NCBI GenBank assembly: GCA_049694275.1
Contig: JBAVQS010000401.1
Span: 1 to 5,504 of the forward strand
Direction: 5' to 3'
Source of the DNA: JBAVQS01 sp049694275
GTDB taxonomy: Bacteria; Chloroflexota; Anaerolineae; UBA4142; SHND01
Length of the DNA: 5,504 nucleotides
Numbering within the stretch: the first letter of the stretch is position 1; each line of letters starts with the position of its first letter. Below the pieces are notes generated by a model, which worked only from the letters and a program-made list of their open reading frames with translations, ran no database searches and was not told where the DNA came from. Positions 3,730-5,504 of the stretch are shown piece after piece. Both the position numbers and the translations under genes were made by a program.

Positions 3730-5504
3730 ATGTTTCACCATCCATCCATCCGGTCCATTTTATTCGTGATGGGAATCGGTCTGGTCTTATGCGCGCTGAT
3801 GGCGTGCGGCAGCGCCCAGTCTGCGCCGGCCGCCCAACCGCCTGCCAACACCCCGGCCGCGCCCGGCGCCCCCACCGCGGCCAACAAACAGACTTCGCCA
3901 GGGACTTCCACCACGCCAGGGACCTCCACCGCGTCCGGCCACCAGGCCGCGACCCAGATTCTGGCGAACAGCGGGTTCCGTCCTGAAGTGGACGGGTTGC
4001 CCTTCGAGAACTATGTCAATCAACGCGGGATCAGCAATATGACCGCCGAGGATATGGTCCGGGTCTTTGGCGACCAGGTCTGCGGCAGCAAAATCGACGG
4101 CAAATGCATTCTCACCCCGCCGGCCTGGCAGTGGATGGACAAGGCGAACACCGCCATGGCCAACGGGCATTGTTATGGCATGTCGGTAGCCGCGCTCAAT
4201 CTCTGGAAAAAGCGAACGGACCTGTCGGTGCTGGGGGCGAGCGCCGTCCCGGACCTGAAATTCGATGGCAACACCCAGCTCCAACGCGAGATCGCGACGA
4301 GCTGGACCTATCAAAACTTTGAATCGGTGCGCAAGAGCGTCATTCAGGGCGCGCCGAACGATATCCTCGACAAGCTCGTCGCGATCCTCAAGCAGGGATC
4401 GAATGCGCCCGATACATACACCATCGGCTTTTTCAAAGAGGACGGCAGCGGCGGGCATGCCGTAACGCCCTACGCCATCGAGGACCGGGGAAATGGCATC
4501 ATGGCCGTCCTGATCTGGGATAACAACTATCCCAAAGTGAGCCGCGAGATTCTGTTTGATCGCAACAACAATAAATGGAGCTATAACGCCTCGACCAATC
4601 CCAACGAGGCCGCGGCGCAGTACACCGGCTCGTGGTGGACCAAGTCCCTATCCCTGTATCCCACCAATCCGGGCAACACGACTCAGCCCTGCTCCTTTTG
4701 CCGCGGCGCAAACGGCAGGGTCGGCGGCGCGGCGCTGGCGGCGGAACAGTACAACCAGATTTACCTGACCGGCGATGAAATCAATCATGCGCATCTGCTC
4801 ATCACCGATGCGCAGGGACGGCGCTATGGCTATCTTCCGGATGGCTCATTCGTGACCGAAATCCCGGGGGTTGAGCACGAGTACCAGATCATCGGCAACC
4901 CCGGCGCGCCGTACTGGTTATACAGGCCCGAACCGATCTATTACATTCCGTCTCAGATCAAATTCGTCTTAAAGGTGGATGGCAGCAAGCTCACCAAAGC
5001 GGATAAAACCGAGATCGTGATGATCGGGCCGGGGTACGACATTGGCATCTCGTCGCTCAACATCCAGCCGGGGGAACAGGATGAAATGACCCCATCGCCG
5101 GACGGGACCGACCTGCAGTACAAACCCGATCGCCCCCAATCGGTCGATGTCCTCGTCGGCGACGAGCGCCCGGGACCGGACTATGCCTTTACCCTCAAGG
5201 GGCTGGACCTGGATGGCGGCGAGTTTGATGTCAAACTGGATAATGCCACGGGCAAGCTGGACGTCGATACGAACGGGAGCAAAACCACCTCCTCCTATGA
5301 TATCGAGATCGACCGGATTGACAACGGCGGCGAAACGGTCTTTGCGCACAACGACATTCAGCTCAAGCCCGAGGACCAGGCCGCGTTCGATTTCGGCGCG
5401 TGGGGTGGAGACGGCAAGCCCGTCGAGATGCAGCTTGAGCACACGAATGGAACCGGGCCAGAGAACGTCGGCCTGAGCGATCAGGAGATACCGACAGTCA
5501 CACC
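3730..5504 (+). CDS. Lipoprotein with papain-like cysteine-peptidase-like domain (3' end outside window)
   Basis: The frame is open for 591 codons to the window edge. The N-terminus has a hydrophobic stretch and a lipobox L23-M24-A25-C26 followed by Gly-Ser, so Cys26 should be lipidated and the protein anchored outside the cytoplasmic membrane. Residues 27-72 are a Pro/Ala/Thr/Ser-rich linker, including two copies of (S/T)PGTST (56-67). Next comes a domain of about residues 75-310 with NGHCYGMS (Cys148), GHAVTPYAIED (His243) and LIWDNNYP (Asp264/Asn265). This order and these contexts resemble a papain-fold Cys-His-Asp/Asn triad, so a peptidase or related acyl-transfer role is inferred, not proven. 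Cys118/Cys126 and a CxxC at 321-324 could form disulfides. From about residue 340 the protein is beta-rich and acidic, with no recognised domain. Lipoprotein status is secure; the peptidase call is moderate. The gene is divergent from the acetyltransferase and has a strong ribosome binding site. Confidence 0.75.
   Translation, partial: MFHHPSIRSILFVMGIGLVLCALMACGSAQSAPAAQPPANTPAAPGAPTAANKQTSPGTSTTPGTSTASGHQAATQILANSGFRPEVDGLPFENYVNQRGISNMTAEDMVRVFGDQVCGSKIDGKCILTPPAWQWMDKANTAMANGHCYGMSVAALNLWKKRTDLSVLGASAVPDLKFDGNTQLQREIATSWTYQNFESVRKSVIQGAPNDILDKLVAILKQGSNAPDTYTIGFFKEDGSGGHAVTPYAIEDRGNGIMAVLIWDNNYPKVSREILFDRNNNKWSYNASTNPNEAAAQYTGSWWTKSLSLYPTNPGNTTQPCSFCRGANGRVGGAALAAEQYNQIYLTGDEINHAHLLITDAQGRRYGYLPDGSFVTEIPGVEHEYQIIGNPGAPYWLYRPEPIYYIPSQIKFVLKVDGSKLTKADKTEIVMIGPGYDIGISSLNIQPGEQDEMTPSPDGTDLQYKPDRPQSVDVLVGDERPGPDYAFTLKGLDLDGGEFDVKLDNATGKLDVDTNGSKTTSSYDIEIDRIDNGGETVFAHNDIQLKPEDQAAFDFGAWGGDGKPVEMQLEHTNGTGPENVGLSDQEIPTVT
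3895..3930 (+). repeat. 18-bp tandem duplication in the lipoprotein linker
   Basis: TCGCCAGGGACTTCCACC is followed immediately by ACGCCAGGGACCTCCACC, two copies differing at two bases, encoding SPGTST-TPGTST. It lies in the low-complexity linker after the lipobox, where in-frame repeat expansion or loss would alter only the spacing between membrane anchor and domain. Confidence 0.7.

Noticed and set aside
3561..3986. Plus-strand open frame starting inside the palindromic element
   Set aside because: It is out of frame with the lipoprotein, which has a lipobox, Shine-Dalgarno and continuous homology-like motifs; the overlapping frame is compositional.
3787..4458. Minus-strand 223-residue open frame
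   Set aside because: It is antisense to the lipoprotein; its Gly/Arg-rich end simply mirrors the Pro/Ala/Thr linker codons.
4969..5442. Minus-strand 157-residue open frame
   Set aside because: It lies opposite the continuing lipoprotein frame and has no ribosome binding site or family signature that I recognise.

Overview
The window holds four protein genes and two conspicuous palindromic intergenic elements. Nothing in it is an RNA gene, a CRISPR array or a transposase. GC is fairly high. Three of the four proteins look exported: an alpha-2-macroglobulin-like protein, a secreted beta-propeller and a lipoprotein. The strict sigma-70 style promoters, the lipobox, the strong Shine-Dalgarno sites and the style of the short palindromic repeats (a CGTAGGGGCA...TGCCCCTACG type and a TGTCATTGCGAG...CTCGCAATGACA type) suggest a free-living bacterium, possibly Chloroflexota (Anaerolineae-like). 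That lineage call is an inference from general familiarity, not something the sequence proves.

Layout. 1-1323 (+) is the 3' part of a bacterial alpha-2-macroglobulin-like gene. It runs in from outside the window and stops far earlier than the family normally does. 1310-1463 is a 154-bp imperfect palindrome whose left arm supplies the last codons and the stop of that gene. 1471-2763 (-) is a secreted, six-Asp-box (BNR/sialidase-like) beta-propeller that converges on the same palindrome. Its leader carries a near-perfect promoter (TTGACA, 17 bp, TATACT), a small dyad over the -10, and a hairpin that overlaps its strong Shine-Dalgarno. 2914-3471 (-) is a RimJ/RimL-type GNAT acetyltransferase with its own promoter. 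3472-3729 is a divergent intergenic region. It contains an approximately 134-bp MITE-like palindrome, flanked by a 10-11 bp direct repeat, that appears to have inserted into the loop of an older hairpin. 3730-5504 (+) is a lipoprotein, open at the right edge, with a Cys-His-Asp/Asn arrangement resembling a papain-like cysteine peptidase, followed by a beta-rich acidic region of unknown role.

How they work together. No operon is evident, because each complete gene has its own likely promoter. The common theme is the cell envelope and exterior: a protease-trap-type protein (here probably non-functional or shortened), a secreted propeller and a surface-anchored putative peptidase. The acetyltransferase is a cytoplasmic enzyme with no visible link to the others. 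The most informative features are the two palindromic elements and the lipoprotein's possible peptidase domain.
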